From the NCBI GenBank assembly GCA_031553615.1, contig JAVBLJ010000006.1, positions 1 to 64,000 on the forward strand: a stretch of 64,000 bases of DNA, written 5' to 3'. Below, in pieces: positions 36,332 through 46,110 of the stretch. The notes under the pieces are model-generated. The model was given only the letters and a program-made list of their open reading frames with translations. It searched no databases and had not been told where the DNA came from. This DNA comes from WQXF01 sp031553615 (GTDB lineage Bacteria > Bacillota > Clostridia > Christensenellales > Aristaeellaceae). Position numbers and translations under genes: made by a program. Position 1 is the first letter of the stretch; the number at the start of each line of letters is the position of its first letter.

Positions 36332-36922
36332 ATGAGCCTAATACCCATGGTGGTTGAACAAACCAATCGAGGCGAACGCTCCTACGATATCTACTCCCGG
36401 TTGCTCAAGGATCGCATCGTGTTCCTTGGCGGCGAAATCCACGACGATATGGCGAACCTGGTGGTGGCTCAGCTGCTCTTTTTGGAAATGGAGAACCCGG
36501 AGAGCGATATTTCGATGTACATCAACAGCCCAGGCGGCTCGGTGACGGCGGGCATGGCGATCTTCGATACCATGCGCTACATCAAGCCCCAGGTTCGTAC
36601 GGTGTGCATCGGCATGGCGGCCTCCATGGGCGCCTTCCTGCTCATGGCGGGCGAAAAGGGCAAGCGGTTGGCGCTGCCCAACAGCGAGGTCATGATCCAT
36701 CAACCCTCGGGCGGGGCGCGCGGCCAAGCGACCGACGTGCTCATCCAGGCCGATTGGCTGATGCGCACCAAGAAAAAGATGAACAATCTGATGAGCGAGA
36801 TGACCGGCAAGCCGTTGGCCGACGTGGAGCGGGACGTGGAGCGCGATTACTTCATGTCCGCCGACGAGGCCAAGGCCTACGGCATCATCGATGAAATCTA
36901 CAACCCCCGTGGACGCGCCTGA
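36332..36922 (+). CDS. clpP: ClpP, proteolytic subunit of the Clp protease
   Basis: 196 residues, ATG 36332 behind GAGGAGG. It is a serine protease that forms the 14-mer chamber for ClpX and other Clp ATPases. The catalytic Ser lies in GMAASMGAFLL (about residue 98), His in MIHQPSGG (about 123), and Asp in the C-terminal part with RDYFMSADEAKAYGIID. The handle region and YINSPGGSVTAG oxyanion segment are normal. It lies 64 bp after tig and 24 bp before clpX, in one probable transcript. Confidence 0.98.
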   Translation: MSLIPMVVEQTNRGERSYDIYSRLLKDRIVFLGGEIHDDMANLVVAQLLFLEMENPESDISMYINSPGGSVTAGMAIFDTMRYIKPQVRTVCIGMAASMGAFLLMAGEKGKRLALPNSEVMIHQPSGGARGQATDVLIQADWLMRTKKKMNNLMSEMTGKPLADVERDVERDYFMSADEAKAYGIIDEIYNPRGRA

Positions 36923-36946
36923 CCGACGAATTTTTTGAGGTGAACA

Positions 36947-38254
<1,308 letters not shown>

Positions 38255-38270
38255 ACTGAACAGACCAACA

Positions 38271-38302
38271 GAGCCGGACGGTGCAAACCGCTCGGCTTTT
38301 TG
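38271..38302 (+). terminator. Terminator after clpX
   Basis: AGCCG and GGT pair with ACC and CGGCT, followed by TTTTT. The remaining 240 bases to lonB show no other feature except the strong ribosome binding site. Confidence 0.75.
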
Positions 38303-38541
38303 CTTGCCCGCGCGCTGCACCTTTCTGGCAGGAGCGAGGCAGAAATGCTGGATGGGCCAAGGGTTGCGCGGGGCGCGATTCCAAATTCGTGAAGAACCTG
38401 TGCGCCGAGGGGCGCACATGCGGAAATTGGCAGCAACCCTTCGAATGGCCGCGCCCGCTCTTTTGCATGCTAGGGTTGCCGTTGGTTTTCGGTGAGCAGC
38501 GGCGAACGCGCGTGGCGTGAAATTCGGAGGAGGGAACGCTT

Positions 38542-40242
38542 TTGTTTAGCTTTGTACTGATGGGGATTCAGTTGCTGGTGACGGCGGTCATCGGCACCTA
38601 CTTCTTTGTGCAGCTGCGCGCGCAGCGCAAGCAGCAGCCCGCCGCGCGGCGGGAGAGCAGCCGGGAGATGGAGCGGTTGCAGCATCTGCGAGCCATTCGC
38701 CTCAGCGAGCCGCTGAGCGAACGGGTACGGCCCGCCAGATTTGAGGACATCATCGGCCAGCAGGAGGGGGTTCGTGCGCTCGAGGCTATTCTGTGCGGTC
38801 CGAACCCGCAGCATGTGATCATCTACGGACCTCCGGGCATAGGCAAGACCTGTGCGGCGCGGCTGGTGCTGGAGGCGGCGAAGCGCACCAAGGGCACGCC
38901 CTTTGCTGCGGACGCTCCCTTTGTGGAGATGGACGCGACCTGCGTGCGCTTTGATGAGCGCTCGATCGCCGATCCGCTCATCGGCTCGGTGCACGATCCC
39001 ATCTATCAGGGCGCGGGTCCATTGGGCGTGCAGGGCGTACCGCAGCCTAAGCCCGGCGCGGTTACCAAGGCCCACGGCGGCGTACTGTTCCTGGATGAGG
39101 TGGGGGAATTGCACCCATCTTCCATGAACAAACTGCTGAAAGTGCTCGAAGATCGGAAAGTCATGTTCGAATCGGCATACTATAATCCCGACGACACTGC
39201 GGTGCCGCGCTATATCCACGATATCTTCAAGCGGGGCATGCCTGCCGATTTCCGGCTGGTGGCGGCCACGACGCGCAGCCCCAGCGATCTGCCTCCCGCG
39301 CTACGCTCCCGCTGCATGGAAATCTACTTCCGCGCGCTGGAGCCCGACGAGGTGGCCAGCATTGCGGGCGGCGCGGCCAAGCGCGCGGGCTTCGCGCTCG
39401 AGACCCAGGACGCACAGCTCATTGGCCGCTACGCGACCTGTGGCCGCGATGCGGTGAACATCGTGCAGATGGCGGCCGGGGTTGCGCAGATGGAGGATCG
39501 GCGGGCTATCCGCCGCGCCGACGTAGAATGGGTGGTCGATACCGGCCACTACACGCCCCGGCCGGAACAGCAGGCGCTCAAGGAGGATATGGTGGGTGGC
39601 GTGCACGGCCTGGCGGTGTACGGTTCGCACCAGGGCGCGGTGATGGACATCGAGGCGGTCGCCATGGAAGGCACGGGCAACGTGACGGTGACCGGCATCG
39701 TGGAGGAGGAGGAGATTGGCGAGGGCGGAGGACACCGTCTGCGCCGCAAGAGCATGGCGCGCGGCTCGGCGGAGAACGTGATCACGCTGCTCAAGCGCAT
39801 GGGCTTCGACGTGGAGGGGCACGATATCCACATCAACTTCCCGGGCGGATCGCCGGTCGATGGCCCTTCGGCTGGGGTGGCGATGGCGGTAGCGGCTTGT
39901 TCGGCGCTGACCGGCTACCCGGTGGATGGCGGCACGGCGCTGACAGGCGAGGTGTCGGTGCGCGGCGAGGTGCGCCCGGTGGGCGGCGTGCCCAGCAAGG
40001 TGGAGGCCGCTAAACGCGCTGGGTTGCGCCGGGTACTGGTGCCGCGAGAAAATTTTATGCAGCGCTTCGATGGTGAGGGCATCGAGGTGGTTCCCATCGA
40101 TACGCTGGAGGAAGCGCTGCGGCTGATGTTCGCGCAACCCACGCAGCAGGCCTTGCCCAGGAGCAACGTGAGCCCGGATCGCTTGGTGGCGCAGGGAAAC
40201 ACCGGGGCCCCGCGCGAAAAGTTGACGCTGGCAGGGGAGTGA
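38542..40242 (+). CDS. lonB: LonB, membrane-anchored Lon-like protease
   Basis: 566 residues from TTG 38542, with GGAGGAGGG 7 nt upstream. An N-terminal membrane helix (FVLMGIQLLVTAVIGTYFFV) replaces the usual Lon N-domain. The AAA+ domain has Walker A GPPGIGKT (about residue 96) and Walker B GVLFLDEVGELH. The protease domain has the Ser-Lys dyad: Ser of DGPSAGVAMA (about 442) and Lys of GGVPSKVEAAKRAG (about 485). In Bacillus subtilis lonB precedes lonA and acts during forespore development; the same lonB-lon-engB order here suggests a spore-forming lineage, which is an inference. Residues 515-566 are a poorly conserved tail. Confidence 0.95.
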   Translation: MFSFVLMGIQLLVTAVIGTYFFVQLRAQRKQQPAARRESSREMERLQHLRAIRLSEPLSERVRPARFEDIIGQQEGVRALEAILCGPNPQHVIIYGPPGIGKTCAARLVLEAAKRTKGTPFAADAPFVEMDATCVRFDERSIADPLIGSVHDPIYQGAGPLGVQGVPQPKPGAVTKAHGGVLFLDEVGELHPSSMNKLLKVLEDRKVMFESAYYNPDDTAVPRYIHDIFKRGMPADFRLVAATTRSPSDLPPALRSRCMEIYFRALEPDEVASIAGGAAKRAGFALETQDAQLIGRYATCGRDAVNIVQMAAGVAQMEDRRAIRRADVEWVVDTGHYTPRPEQQALKEDMVGGVHGLAVYGSHQGAVMDIEAVAMEGTGNVTVTGIVEEEEIGEGGGHRLRRKSMARGSAENVITLLKRMGFDVEGHDIHINFPGGSPVDGPSAGVAMAVAACSALTGYPVDGGTALTGEVSVRGEVRPVGGVPSKVEAAKRAGLRRVLVPRENFMQRFDGEGIEVVPIDTLEEALRLMFAQPTQQALPRSNVSPDRLVAQGNTGAPREKLTLAGE

Positions 40243-40319
40243 CGCGGGAATCCCGCGCCAGGGCGATTGCATTTGAATGCAGAAACTGGGATTTGCGACC
40301 GAAGGGTGCCTAAGGATAC

Positions 40320-40346
40320 CTAAGGGCGAACGGAAAGCCCTTAGGT
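40320..40346. repeat. Perfect 9-bp hairpin
   Basis: CCTAAGGGC and GCCCTTAGG, 9-base loop. No T run follows directly, so it is not a classical terminator. Confidence 0.7.
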
Positions 40347-40405
40347 CGCCCTCGCGAGAGCGAAATTTTCTAAAAAAGAGGGGGGCTTAGCTCCTCTGGG
40401 AGCGA

Positions 40406-40432
40406 CCGGAGGGCTTTGCGGTCGCCCTCCGG
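40406..40432. repeat. Perfect 9-bp hairpin, similar spacing to the previous one
   Basis: CCGGAGGGC and GCCCTCCGG with a 9-base loop (tttgcggtc). Arm length and loop length equal those of the hairpin at 40320. Confidence 0.7.
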
Positions 40433-40500
40433 CCACCTTCGCGGCGCACCTTCCTAGTATCAGGCGGAAAACGCAGTTGCCCTGAATCCCGCGCAAAGGG

Positions 40501-40529
40501 TTGCGGTTGGGCACCGGTTCGGATATAAT
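40501..40529 (+). promoter_or_regulatory. lon promoter
   Basis: TTGCGG (40501-40506), 17 bp, TATAAT (40524-40529). I see no CtsR-type direct repeat or CIRCE inverted repeat near it. Confidence 0.75.
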
Positions 40530-40696
40530 ACTCTGTACGACAGGCTGGAAAGATGTGGCGATCGTTCCTGCTTTCGTGAAGGACATAGCGATACGATGTG
40601 ACTCCAAACGTGGCGGTCAGGATCACCTGCACCGCCCTTTTCGCGGCTGTGGGTTTGCTGCCACAGCATAAGCGCGAACGAAAGGAAGGATTTGCG

Positions 40697-43201
40697 TTGG
40701 CCAGAACCAAGAAAGAGCCCGAAACAAGAGAAGCCGAGCGGAGCGCGCCTGTTCGCAAGGCAACGGTGCGAAAAGAAAATGTACGGCAGGCAATGCTGCT
40801 GCCCATGTTGCCCTTGCGCGGTCTCATGGTGTTCCCGCACATGGTGCTGCATTTCGACGTAGGCAGAAAGCGCTCCATATTGGCGCTGGAACAGGCCATG
40901 GTCGAGGATCAGCACGTGTTTTTGACCGCGCAGCGCGATGCCGATCAGGATGAGCCCGGCGTGGAGGGGCTGTACGAGGTTGGTACCATCGCCAAGGTCA
41001 AGCAGATACTGAAGCTACCAGGCGACAACATCCGCGTGCTGGTGGAAGGCCTGCAGCGCGGGCGGCTGCACGCCATCATTGAGGAGGAGCCGTGCTACTT
41101 GGTCTCGGTGCATCCGGCGCCCACAAAATACACCGATTCGCTGGAGATGCAGGCGCTGATGCGCACCACCCAGCAGTTCTTTGCGGAGTATGCCAAGGCC
41201 AGCGGTCGCGTGGCCGGTGATCTTTCGCAATCGGTGGGCGAGGTTGCCGATGCCGCGCAGTTGGGCGACATCATCGCAGCCAACGTGCTCACCCGCCTGG
41301 AGGATCGCCAGCACATGCTGGAGCAGCTGGACGTGAGCGAGCGGCTCAGCGAGCTGTGCGCCATCCTGGTGCGCGAAACCGAGCTGGCCAGCGTGGAAAA
41401 GCAGGTGCAGGCCCGCGTAAAGAAGCAAATCGAAAAAAACCAAAAGGAATACTACCTGCGCGAGCAGATTAAGGCCATACAGACCGAGCTTGGCGATCGT
41501 GAATCCACCGACATCGAGGATTTGCGCGATCGCGCGGCCCGCACCCCGCTGGCGCAGGAGGCGCGCGAGAAGGTGGAGCGCGAGATGCAGCGCCTTTCGC
41601 GCATGGCTCCGGGATCGCCGGAGATCGGCGTGAGCCGCACCTACATCGAATGGATACTCGACCTGCCTTGGGGCACGCGCACCCCCGATAACCTCGACCT
41701 GCGGCGCGCGCGCACCGTGCTCGATACCGATCACTACGGCATGGAGAAGGTGAAGGAGCGCATCGTGGAATACCTGGCGGTGCGCCGCATCAAGAACGAT
41801 ATGAAGGGCCCGATTCTCTGCCTGGTGGGTCCTCCGGGCGTGGGCAAGACGTCCATCGCCCGATCGGTGGCGCGCTCGCTGGGGCGCAAGTTCGTGCAGA
41901 TGTCGTTGGGCGGCGTGCGCGACGAGGCCGAGATTCGCGGGCACCGGCGCACCTACATTGGCGCGATTCCCGGGCGCATCCTTTCCTCCATCAAGCAGGC
42001 GGGCACCGACAATCCGGTGTTCCTTTTCGACGAGATCGATAAGATGAGCAGCGATTTTCGTGGCGATCCCGCCTCGGCGATGCTCGAGGTGCTGGACGCG
42101 GAGCAGAATTTCGCTTTCCGCGACCATTACCTGGAGGTTCCGTTCGATCTTTCGCGGGTGATGTTCCTGACCACGGCCAACACCACCGATACCATTCCGC
42201 GCCCGCTGCTGGATCGCATGGAGGTCATCCAGCTTTCCGGCTACACCGAGGAGGAGAAGCTGCACATCGCCAAGAAGCATCTGCTGCCCAAGCAGATCAC
42301 CGAGCATGGCCTGCCCGCCAAGTGCCTGCGCGTCTCCGATAAGGTGATGCGCGCGCTCATCACCGGCTATACGCGCGAGGCCGGGGTGCGCCAGCTGGAG
42401 CGCACCATCGCCAAGGTGGCGCGCAAGGCCGCCGTGCGCATGCTGGAGGAGAGCTGGGAGCAGACCACCATCACCGAAGCGCAGCTCGAAAAGGATTTGG
42501 GCGCGGCACGTTTCCATTTCGACAAGGCGGGCAAGAAGCCCGAGGTCGGCGTGGTCAACGGCCTGGCGTACACCGCATTTGGCGGGGATACGCTGCAGAT
42601 CGAGACCAGCGTGATGCCCGGCAAGGGTGCGCTGGAGCTCACCGGCCAGCTGGGGGATGTGATGAAAGAATCGGCCCGCGCGGCCAAGAGCTGGGTGCGC
42701 GCCCATGCCGTGGAGCTGGGCATTTCCCCGGATTTCTACGACAATATGGATATTCACATCCACGTGCCTGAGGGCGCGGTGCCCAAGGATGGGCCTTCGG
42801 CGGGCGTGACCATCGCCTGTGCGCTCACCAGCGCGCTCACCGGCATACCGGTGCGCCAGAACGTGGCCATGACCGGCGAGATGACGTTGCGCGGGCGGGT
42901 GCTGCCCATCGGTGGATTGAAGGAAAAGCTGCTGGCCGCTCACCGCGCCGGAGTGGAGACCGTGCTGATTCCGCAGGAGAACATGAAGGATCTGGAGGAA
43001 GTGCCGGAAAACGTGCGCGAGCACCTACAGGTGATGCCGGTATCGCACGTGGAGGAGGTGCTGCGCATCGCGCTGGCACAGGCTCCCACACGCGCGCCGC
43101 TGCAAGCCACGCAGGTTCCCTCCCCGACGATAGCACAGGCTCCGGCGCAGGCCCAGACGCAGATACAGGCTCAATCAAGGGAGGTTCCCCATGGAGATTA
43201 A
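40697..43201 (+). CDS. lon: Lon ATP-dependent protease (LonA)
   Basis: 834 residues from TTG 40697, behind AAAGGAAGGA; the frame upstream covers the leader and lacks a ribosome binding site. The N-terminal LON substrate-binding domain starts LPMLPLRGLMVFPHMVLHFD. Walker A is GPPGVGKTS (about residue 377), Walker B VFLFDEIDKM. The protease domain has Ser in DGPSAGVTIACAL (about 700) and Lys in GGLKEKLLAAHRAG (about 742). It degrades misfolded and regulatory proteins in the cytoplasm. A basic N-terminal stretch and a Gln/Ala/Pro-rich C-terminal tail of about 45 residues are extras. The stop codon overlaps the start of engB by 11 bases, so translation is coupled. Confidence 0.97.
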   Translation: MARTKKEPETREAERSAPVRKATVRKENVRQAMLLPMLPLRGLMVFPHMVLHFDVGRKRSILALEQAMVEDQHVFLTAQRDADQDEPGVEGLYEVGTIAKVKQILKLPGDNIRVLVEGLQRGRLHAIIEEEPCYLVSVHPAPTKYTDSLEMQALMRTTQQFFAEYAKASGRVAGDLSQSVGEVADAAQLGDIIAANVLTRLEDRQHMLEQLDVSERLSELCAILVRETELASVEKQVQARVKKQIEKNQKEYYLREQIKAIQTELGDRESTDIEDLRDRAARTPLAQEAREKVEREMQRLSRMAPGSPEIGVSRTYIEWILDLPWGTRTPDNLDLRRARTVLDTDHYGMEKVKERIVEYLAVRRIKNDMKGPILCLVGPPGVGKTSIARSVARSLGRKFVQMSLGGVRDEAEIRGHRRTYIGAIPGRILSSIKQAGTDNPVFLFDEIDKMSSDFRGDPASAMLEVLDAEQNFAFRDHYLEVPFDLSRVMFLTTANTTDTIPRPLLDRMEVIQLSGYTEEEKLHIAKKHLLPKQITEHGLPAKCLRVSDKVMRALITGYTREAGVRQLERTIAKVARKAAVRMLEESWEQTTITEAQLEKDLGAARFHFDKAGKKPEVGVVNGLAYTAFGGDTLQIETSVMPGKGALELTGQLGDVMKESARAAKSWVRAHAVELGISPDFYDNMDIHIHVPEGAVPKDGPSAGVTIACALTSALTGIPVRQNVAMTGEMTLRGRVLPIGGLKEKLLAAHRAGVETVLIPQENMKDLEEVPENVREHLQVMPVSHVEEVLRIALAQAPTRAPLQATQVPSPTIAQAPAQAQTQIQAQSREVPHGD

Positions 43202-43898
43202 CCGCGCCTCGTTCGTTACCTCCATGGATCGGTATCGCGATTACCCGGGCATCGGTCTGCCCGAGATCGCGGTAGCGGGCAAGAGTAACGTGGGGAAATC
43301 CTCCATGATCAATTGCCTCTGCCGCCGCAACAAGCTGGCTAAGACCAGCTCGACTCCGGGCAAGACCCGCCTGCTGAACGTGTTTGACATCGAGGGCTGT
43401 CTGCGCCTGGTCGACCTGCCCGGCTATGGATTCGCGAAGGTGAACAAAGCCGAAAAAATGAAATGGGTCGGCATGCTGGAGGGCTATTTTTCCGAATCGG
43501 TCACGCTGCGCTGTGTGCTGCACCTGGTGGACATTCGCCACGAGCCCACGCAGGACGATCGCGACATGTCCGTGTTCCTGCGCAACTACGATTTGCCCTT
43601 CACCGTAATCGCCACCAAGGCCGACAAGATCAGCAGGGCGGCGCGTGCCCGGCAAATCGCCATGATCGCCCGCACGCTGCAGGTGCAGCCCTGGGAGATT
43701 ATCCCTTGGTCCTCGGAAACCGGGGATGGGCGCGCTGCGGTGTTGGCGCTGCTCGAGCAGGTGTTAACCGAGGCGCAGGCCGAGGGGATGCGTGCGCTTT
43801 CGGCGGATGCGTTGGACGCGCTGGATGCAGAAAATGCATTGAATGCGTTGGAAGCGCGCGATGGGGCCGATGCACGGCAGGAGCCGGCCGAAGGCTGA
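43191..43898 (+). CDS. engB: EngB/YsxC ribosome biogenesis GTPase
   Basis: 235 residues, ATG 43191, overlapping lon. It is an essential-type TrmE-Era family GTPase acting in 50S subunit assembly. G1 is GKSNVGKSS, G2 TSSTPGKT, G3 DLPGYGFAK, G4 TKADK and G5 SSETGDG. The core ends near residue 195; the remaining 40 residues are an Ala/Asp/Glu-rich extension (DALDALDAENALNALEARDG) that is unusual and probably helical. Same position after lon as in Bacillus. Confidence 0.95.
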   Translation: MEINRASFVTSMDRYRDYPGIGLPEIAVAGKSNVGKSSMINCLCRRNKLAKTSSTPGKTRLLNVFDIEGCLRLVDLPGYGFAKVNKAEKMKWVGMLEGYFSESVTLRCVLHLVDIRHEPTQDDRDMSVFLRNYDLPFTVIATKADKISRAARARQIAMIARTLQVQPWEIIPWSSETGDGRAAVLALLEQVLTEAQAEGMRALSADALDALDAENALNALEARDGADARQEPAEG

Positions 43899-43978
43899 GC
43901 GGGAACCGATTAAGGATGCGCACAAAAGCGCTCGAAATAAAGCATTCGATAAAAAGTGGCAAAAACGAAAATCCTACA

Positions 43979-44007
43979 TTGTGTATAGGGCGGGCACGTG
44001 CTATAAT
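43979..44007 (+). promoter_or_regulatory. Promoter of the exported Ig-like protein
   Basis: TTGTGT (43979-43984), 17 bp, TATAAT (44002-44007), 78 bp before the start codon. Confidence 0.75.
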
Positions 44008-44085
44008 ACATATAGTATGTAGCTGGAAAGCTGCGCCAGGGGTTTCGGCCCGCTCTAGCCTTGCACAATCGGAGGCATACGGAAG

Positions 44086-45774
44086 ATGAGAAAGCGCCTA
44101 TTGCTGCTGGCGGCCTATTGGGTGGTGCTCTCGCTGTGCTTATCGCCAGGGGTCACCTACTTGCCGTCGGAGATGCCGCAGGAAGTCACCCGTGGAGCGT
44201 TGTACGCTTCGCGTGGGGGCTTATACGTTCCGCCGGCATCCTTGGGCGTTCAATTGGCGCCGACGCTTACAGGCAGTGCAAACGCCGCGGCCGATCCTAT
44301 GGCCGAGGGGAGCGATGCTCAGGAGCGCGCGCCTCTTGCGATCGATACCCCGGAAGCTGATTACGTCGCCCTCGATTTCGATCGGGAGCATGCCTTTGTG
44401 CTGCAGGGTACGGGCGAGCCCGGCGAGAGCGTGGAACTGTTGGTGAACGATGTCGCCGCCTCGCGCAAGGAGGCGGTGATTGACGAGGAAGGCCGCTGGC
44501 AGGTGGGCGTAGATCGCGAGAATTTGAAGGTGGGCGAGGTTGGGTGCGTGGTGCGCTACGCTGCCGACAAGAGCCATCCCGTGACCTGGCACTCCCGCTT
44601 GGCCGATGAGCTGCCCGCGGTTTCCATGCCGGCTTATGTGGCGGCGGGGGAGAGCGGCATCGAAGGCCGCGTGCAAGGCGATGTGCAGGTGACTGCCAGC
44701 ATGGATAAGGATACGCTGCCTTGCATCCTGAACGTCGATGGGAGCTTCTCGGTTTCGGGTGTGACGGATTTGCCGGTGGGTTCCGAAGTCCTGGTGGCGG
44801 CGGTGGATGGCCTGGGCAACTCGGTGCAGGCGATCTGCATGGTGGTGAAGCCGGATTCGGCTTCGCTGCAGCTGCCGATCAATGCGCCGCAAGCGCACCG
44901 TTACTTGGCCGAAGCGGCCCCGCAGAACGATTTCCAGATCGCGCAAGCCGACATATTCTCCGCAGCAGAGCATGCGCCGGATGCGAACAAGGATTTGGAT
45001 AACACGCCGCAGACCGAAACACCATCGTCGGATGCGACACCTTTGGACGCGACACCTTTGGATGCGACACCTTTGGACGCGACAGGTTTGGATGCGCCCG
45101 CGCCGGGCGAATTGGAAACCGATGAAGCGAAGTCGAATACAGAAAAGGCCGATCTCCTTAAACCCGAAGGGGAGGGTGCGAACGAACCCTACTTCCCGAC
45201 GGGGCTCCAGCAGGGCGCCGAGGTCGAAGCCTATGCGACCCTCGAGGGCATGACGCTGCCAGAGATCGACGACATGGCGGAAGCGCAGCTTTTCGGCGGC
45301 GAAGTGCGCAAGCGCATCCGCGACATGCGCAAGCAGATGGTGTTGCCGATCGATCTGCGCAAAGTGGGCGAGAACGGAGTGAAGATTCCGCTAATCGCCC
45401 GAGGGTATCGGGTCGGCAGCGTGTGGATTGATCCGGCGCTGGAATCCACGCCCGATGGAAAAGAGAACGAGGGCTATGTGTTCTCCCTGGAGCTGAGCGT
45501 GGGCGACCTGAAGGGCCAGCCGCGCTTGCAGATCGTTGAGAAGCCTGCGCAGCTCGATGCGTTGGCGGTGCAGGGCTGGAAGCGAGCGACGGCTTTGGCC
45601 GGTACCTTCTACGGTTTTGACGACTTTGTGGATGCCGATGGTTTGGTGTGGGTGTATGCCAGCGTTCCCGTGGGCTTTGATACGGAGCGGGCGGAGTTCT
45701 ACCGCCGCGATTCGCAAGCGCTCGACGGATGGCGCATGCTGTGGCCGAAGGAGACGGGCAAGCGTGCCAAGTAA
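44086..45774 (+). CDS. Exported protein with Ig-like domains and a low-complexity linker, unknown function
   Basis: 562 residues, ATG 44086 (GGAGG upstream). Signal-type N-terminus MRKRLLLLAAYWVVLSLCLS. Residues about 100-160 (FVLQGTGEPGESVELLVNDV ... GRWQVGVD) and 185-250 (GIEGRVQGDVQVTASM ... GSFSVSGV) look like bacterial Ig-like (Big-type) domains. A linker (about 270-370) is rich in Thr/Asp/Ala/Pro and contains a TPLDA repeat. The C-terminal 190 residues form a compact domain of unknown kind (AEAQLFGGEVRKRIRDMRKQ ... VYASVPVGFDTERAEFY). Probably displayed at the cell surface. Monocistronic, closed by a terminator. Confidence 0.75.
   Translation: MRKRLLLLAAYWVVLSLCLSPGVTYLPSEMPQEVTRGALYASRGGLYVPPASLGVQLAPTLTGSANAAADPMAEGSDAQERAPLAIDTPEADYVALDFDREHAFVLQGTGEPGESVELLVNDVAASRKEAVIDEEGRWQVGVDRENLKVGEVGCVVRYAADKSHPVTWHSRLADELPAVSMPAYVAAGESGIEGRVQGDVQVTASMDKDTLPCILNVDGSFSVSGVTDLPVGSEVLVAAVDGLGNSVQAICMVVKPDSASLQLPINAPQAHRYLAEAAPQNDFQIAQADIFSAAEHAPDANKDLDNTPQTETPSSDATPLDATPLDATPLDATGLDAPAPGELETDEAKSNTEKADLLKPEGEGANEPYFPTGLQQGAEVEAYATLEGMTLPEIDDMAEAQLFGGEVRKRIRDMRKQMVLPIDLRKVGENGVKIPLIARGYRVGSVWIDPALESTPDGKENEGYVFSLELSVGDLKGQPRLQIVEKPAQLDALAVQGWKRATALAGTFYGFDDFVDADGLVWVYASVPVGFDTERAEFYRRDSQALDGWRMLWPKETGKRAK
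45031..45090 (+). repeat. Four 15-bp coding repeats (ATPLD units)
   Basis: gatgcgacacctttg occurs four times in a row with alternating gat/gac; the last copy reads gacaggtttg. It lengthens the linker of the exported protein. Confidence 0.85.
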
Positions 45775-45837
45775 GTGAGCGCACGAATGCACATCCAAGA
45801 GCATAAGGGAACTTACATCGTACTCAAGCATAATTTG

Positions 45838-45872
45838 AAAGCCAGCAAAAGATCGCTTCTGCTGGCTTTTTT
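45838..45872. terminator. Terminator of the exported protein gene
   Basis: AAAGCCAGCA and TGCTGGCTTT with a 12-base loop and a T run after it; an A run on the other side makes it potentially bidirectional. Confidence 0.85.
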
Positions 45873-46013
45873 GTTGCTGGTTTGCTGGTTGTGAAACGAA
45901 TCGCCACCCAATGTATGGCGCAGTCAAAGCTGAAAACGTAGGAAGCGAGGAAAGGTAGCAAGAGTCCGCAGTAAAAACAAGGAGTCTGAACACAACACGC
46001 ACCGCCTTGCGGA

Positions 46014-46080
46014 GCGACCACGCCATTCGGAAAAAGATCCGCGAGATATGCCGGAAATCTATCGAGGAGTAGTATAAGTA
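46014..46080 (+). repeat. 67-bp dispersed repeat, copy B
   Basis: Ungapped match to 20007-20073 with 8 differences. It lies between the terminator of the exported protein and the 3' end of the GH106-like gene, at the left edge of the sugar locus. Confidence 0.75.
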
Positions 46081-46110
46081 GGTGAAACATGCCCTGCCGT
46101 CGATTGCCGT

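Larger units (their letters stand above)
40243..40696. other. lonB-lon intergenic region (454 bp) with two perfect hairpins
   Basis: It contains hairpin 1 (arms 40320-40328 and 40338-40346), hairpin 2 (arms 40406-40414 and 40424-40432), a shared ggtcgccctc sequence near both, and the lon promoter at 40501-40529. About 165 bases of leader then run to the lon start. No gene evident. Confidence 0.65.
45775..46110. other. Intergenic region (336 bp) between convergent genes
   Basis: It holds the bidirectional terminator at 45838-45872 and, at its right end, copy B of the 67-bp dispersed repeat. About 140 bases between them show nothing I recognise. Confidence 0.6.

Noticed and set aside
41015..43024. 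669-codon minus-strand frame opposite lon
   Set aside because: Shadow of lon for the same reasons.
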